NCBI GenBank assembly: GCA_964415525.1 | Contig: CAYQAS010000153.1 | Span: 1-8,575 of the forward strand | Source: CAZPUI01 sp964415525 | GTDB taxonomy: Bacteria; Acidobacteriota; Holophagae; Holophagales; Holophagaceae | Direction: 5' to 3' | DNA: 8,575 nt | Shown here: in pieces, positions 6,575 to 8,575 of the stretch | How the letters are laid out: each line of letters begins with the position of its first letter | How positions within the stretch are numbered: the first letter of the stretch is position 1 | The notes under the pieces: generated by a model | Database searches by the model: none | Told to the model about the DNA's origin: nothing | Seen by the model: only the letters and a program-made list of their open reading frames with translations | Program-made: the position numbers and the translations under genes

Positions 6575-7744
6575 ATGGGTCGATTCCAGGCGTTGCTGTT
6601 GCTGGGGGCTGCCGGGTGGTTAGGCGCCCAGGATGTGAAGGTCGCTGGGCTTCTCACCCTCTGGTATCACCAGGCCCTGGATCGGGAGCTGCGCACCTGG
6701 GATTTGCTGGGATCTCGGTTGCATGAGCCGGGTACGCCCTACATTCCTCACCACGCAGGCTTGCGGGAGAGCGGGTGGGTTGTACGGCGTGCGGAGCTCT
6801 ACCTCAATGGTCGAGTGACCGAGGATGTCAGCTGGAACGTCGCCCTGGATCCCAGCTTCGTTGGGAACATCCTCGCGGATGCAGCGGTGATGTGGGCACC
6901 CGTGAAGGGGCTTTCCCTGCGTCTGGGCCAGTTCAAGCCGCCTCAGGGTTTTGAGGGCAGTGTGGTGCCCGCAACCCAGCTCTTCTTCTACGATCGCTCC
7001 ATGTTGGCCCGTCAGTTCTCGGATAAATGGGACCGGGGTGCGGCCTTGACCCTCACGCGGCCCTGGGGAGCTTGGGAAGCGCGCCTGACGCTGGGAATCT
7101 TCAATGGGGGAGGGCGTGCGGCGGACCTGAATGGACGCAAGGATGCGACGTTCCGCATGGAGTTGGCCCACCCCTCAGGGTATCGCGCCGCCCTATTTGG
7201 TCTGCGGGGAGGCACCGATGCCCGGGAGGATGCCGCGGTGTATCCGATCCCCGGGACAGGCGCTCCAGAGGCAGAGGCCATTCGCGCTGCGGGGGATGCG
7301 ACCTCCACCTTCGGCGGATACATCGTTGCGGAACGGACGCAATGGCACCTCTCCGGGGAGTTCGTCTCGGGCCGCCTGGGGCGCCGCTTTCCGACCCTGG
7401 GGGCGGCTCCTGTCCTGCCAGCACTTCGGCAGCACCTCGACCAGCGCTTTTTTGGGTGGGTGGCCACGGCGGTCTGGCGAGAGGGCGCCCACGCCTGGGC
7501 CTTGCGTTGGGATCGCATGAACTACAACGTCGGTGGGGACGCTCACGGTCCGCAAAAGGGGCCTGAGCCTGTGTTCACAGAGCTGGTTGGGGGCTGGAGC
7601 CGCAGTCTCGGGACCGAGGATCGCTGGCGAAGCGTCTGCTTCAAGCTCAACTTCATTCGTCGCACCGGGCCCCTGCTCTGGATGAAGGGCGCGGAACCTC
7701 GGACTGGAAACTCCCTCGTGGCGGTGGTGCAGGTGGCGTTCTGA
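6575..7744 (+). CDS. Outer-membrane porin, OprO/OprP (phosphate-selective porin) type
   Basis: A 389-residue beta-barrel porin. Residues 1-18 (GRFQALLLLGAAGWLGA) are a signal peptide, probably cut before QDVKV, a site much like that of the DUF362 protein upstream. The mature chain has the Porin O/P pattern: first strand VKVAGLLTLWYHQA (21-34), the paired-arginine strand VVRRAELYLNGRV (69-81), WNVALDPS (87-94), LSLRLGQFKPPQGFEG (113-128), FFYDRSML (137-144) and then alternating strands to the terminal phenylalanine. That C-terminal aromatic residue, ending VAVVQVAF, is the usual signal for outer-membrane barrel assembly. The family forms trimeric channels, some selective for phosphate or polyphosphate. 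The selectivity of this member cannot be read from the sequence, because the lysine-rich selectivity loops are not obvious. ATG 6575 has GAGG six bases upstream. It is probably the third gene of the DUF362 unit, and its stop abuts that of the histidine kinase. Confidence 0.82.
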   Translation: MGRFQALLLLGAAGWLGAQDVKVAGLLTLWYHQALDRELRTWDLLGSRLHEPGTPYIPHHAGLRESGWVVRRAELYLNGRVTEDVSWNVALDPSFVGNILADAAVMWAPVKGLSLRLGQFKPPQGFEGSVVPATQLFFYDRSMLARQFSDKWDRGAALTLTRPWGAWEARLTLGIFNGGGRAADLNGRKDATFRMELAHPSGYRAALFGLRGGTDAREDAAVYPIPGTGAPEAEAIRAAGDATSTFGGYIVAERTQWHLSGEFVSGRLGRRFPTLGAAPVLPALRQHLDQRFFGWVATAVWREGAHAWALRWDRMNYNVGGDAHGPQKGPEPVFTELVGGWSRSLGTEDRWRSVCFKLNFIRRTGPLLWMKGAEPRTGNSLVAVVQVAF

Positions 7745-8575
7745 TCAGGCGAGTACAGCCTGCACCTTCTTGCGGAGGTCCGCCATGCTGAAGGGCTTCT
7801 GGAGGAAGTGGACCGTCCCGTCGATCCGGCTGGCAACGACTTCGCTGTAGCCGCTGCAGAGGACCACCGGTAGGCTGGGCGCAATCTTCTGAATCTCGCG
7901 CAGTGTCTCTCGACCATCCATACGAGGCATGGTGAGGTCTAGTAGGACCAGCCTGAACTCGCGATTCCCATCTTCGAAGTGCCCGAGCGCTTCCTGGCCA
8001 TCGGCGGCCTGAACCACCTCGAAGCCCAGGGCTTCCATCAGGAGCGTGGAGGCCGCCAGCACTTCCGGCTCATCGTCCACCACTAGCACCCGGCCATGAA
8101 GCTCCGCGAGCGCTGCAACCTCATTGGTCGGAGTCTCTGTTCCATCCGCGCTGGCAGCCGGCAGCAGGATCTTGAAGACGGAGCCCCGGCCCACTTCGCT
8201 GTAGATGCGTAGGCCCCCCCTGTGGCCGCGAAGGATGCCGAGGGTGGCGCTGAGGCCCAGACCGCGGCCCGTGCTCTTGGTCGTGAAGAATGGATCGAAG
8301 ATCTTCGAGAGCACTTCCGGGGACATGCCGCAGCCGTCGTCCTCCACCTGGAGCATGATGTAGGGCCCGGGTTGGAGCTCCTGACCTTGGAAGGTCTGAG
8401 CGAGGTAAAGAGTGTCGGCGTTCCGTTTGCTGGTGGTGATGCGGATGGTGCCCGTGGCATCCCCGATGGCATCGCCCGCATTGGTCACCAGGTTCATGAC
8501 CACCTGCTGCAACTGGGCCCCGTCGGCTTCCAGCAGGAGCGGCTCGAGGCACAGATCCAGCGCGAGCGTGATCTT
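7745..8575 (-). CDS. Hybrid sensor histidine kinase, C-terminal part (HATPase + receiver)
   Basis: The C-terminal 276 residues of a hybrid two-component kinase whose start lies beyond the right edge; the frame is open to base 8575. Numbering from the window edge, a GHKL ATPase domain shows the N box (QQVVMNLVTNAGDAIG, 23-38; N28/N32), G1 box DDGCGMS (79-85), the F-box region IFDPFFTTK (92-100) and G2 box GRGLGLS (103-109). A receiver domain follows from about 161: acidic pair VVDDEP (165-170), phosphoacceptor aspartate in LLDLTMP (D213), SGYS (241-244) and QKPF (259-262), so it should be phosphorylatable. The order ATPase then receiver, with no output domain after, suggests either a phosphorelay to a separate phosphotransfer protein or autoregulation. 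The His-containing dimerisation domain and any PAS, GAF or membrane sensor are outside the window, so the signal is unknown. A TTG at 8510-8512 in this frame is internal and not a credible start. Confidence 0.93.
   Translation of the reverse strand, partial: KITLALDLCLEPLLLEADGAQLQQVVMNLVTNAGDAIGDATGTIRITTSKRNADTLYLAQTFQGQELQPGPYIMLQVEDDGCGMSPEVLSKIFDPFFTTKSTGRGLGLSATLGILRGHRGGLRIYSEVGRGSVFKILLPAASADGTETPTNEVAALAELHGRVLVVDDEPEVLAASTLLMEALGFEVVQAADGQEALGHFEDGNREFRLVLLDLTMPRMDGRETLREIQKIAPSLPVVLCSGYSEVVASRIDGTVHFLQKPFSMADLRKKVQAVLA

Overview
This is a compact, high-G+C bacterial chromosomal window holding four complete genes and two that run off the ends, plus one intergenic region of about 360 bases with an unusual inverted repeat. 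The best guess for the host is a Gram-negative of the Acidobacteriota, possibly a Holophaga/Geothrix relative. That is inferred from the Ser/Thr kinase fused to a TolB/PD40-type propeller of acidobacterial style, the DUF6599-type protein and the outer-membrane porin. It was not tested by any search.

Layout. (1) 1-369 (+): the C-terminus of UvrB, the DNA-repair helicase subunit. (2) 371-2950 (-): a membrane-anchored Ser/Thr protein kinase with an extracytoplasmic beta-propeller, convergent with uvrB and one base from it. (3) 3035-3065: a textbook intrinsic terminator on the minus strand. (4) 3088-4194 (-): a PepT-like M20 metallopeptidase. (5) 4195-4556: a divergent intergenic region containing a long imperfect inverted repeat (4296-4478) whose arms both carry a 9-bp periodic GGGGATGAA-like motif. 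(6) 4557-5705, 5702-6523 and 6575-7744 (+): a probable three-gene unit encoding a secreted DUF362 protein, a secreted DUF6599-type protein (ATGA overlap) and an OprO/OprP-type porin. A strong hairpin abuts the porin Shine-Dalgarno. (7) 7745-8575 (-): the C-terminal ATPase and receiver domains of a hybrid histidine kinase, whose stop codon directly abuts the porin stop.

How the genes may work together. The plus-strand trio all carry export signals, so a shared envelope function is plausible: the porin admits or exports a small molecule, and the DUF362/DUF6599 pair acts on something in the periplasm. No substrate can be read from the sequence. The two kinases bring extracytoplasmic or other sensing to this neighbourhood, but nothing ties them directly to the trio. 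The most notable unexplained structures are the 4296-4478 inverted repeat and the 6535-6564 hairpin. I found no CRISPR array, tRNA, rRNA, transposase or phage gene.
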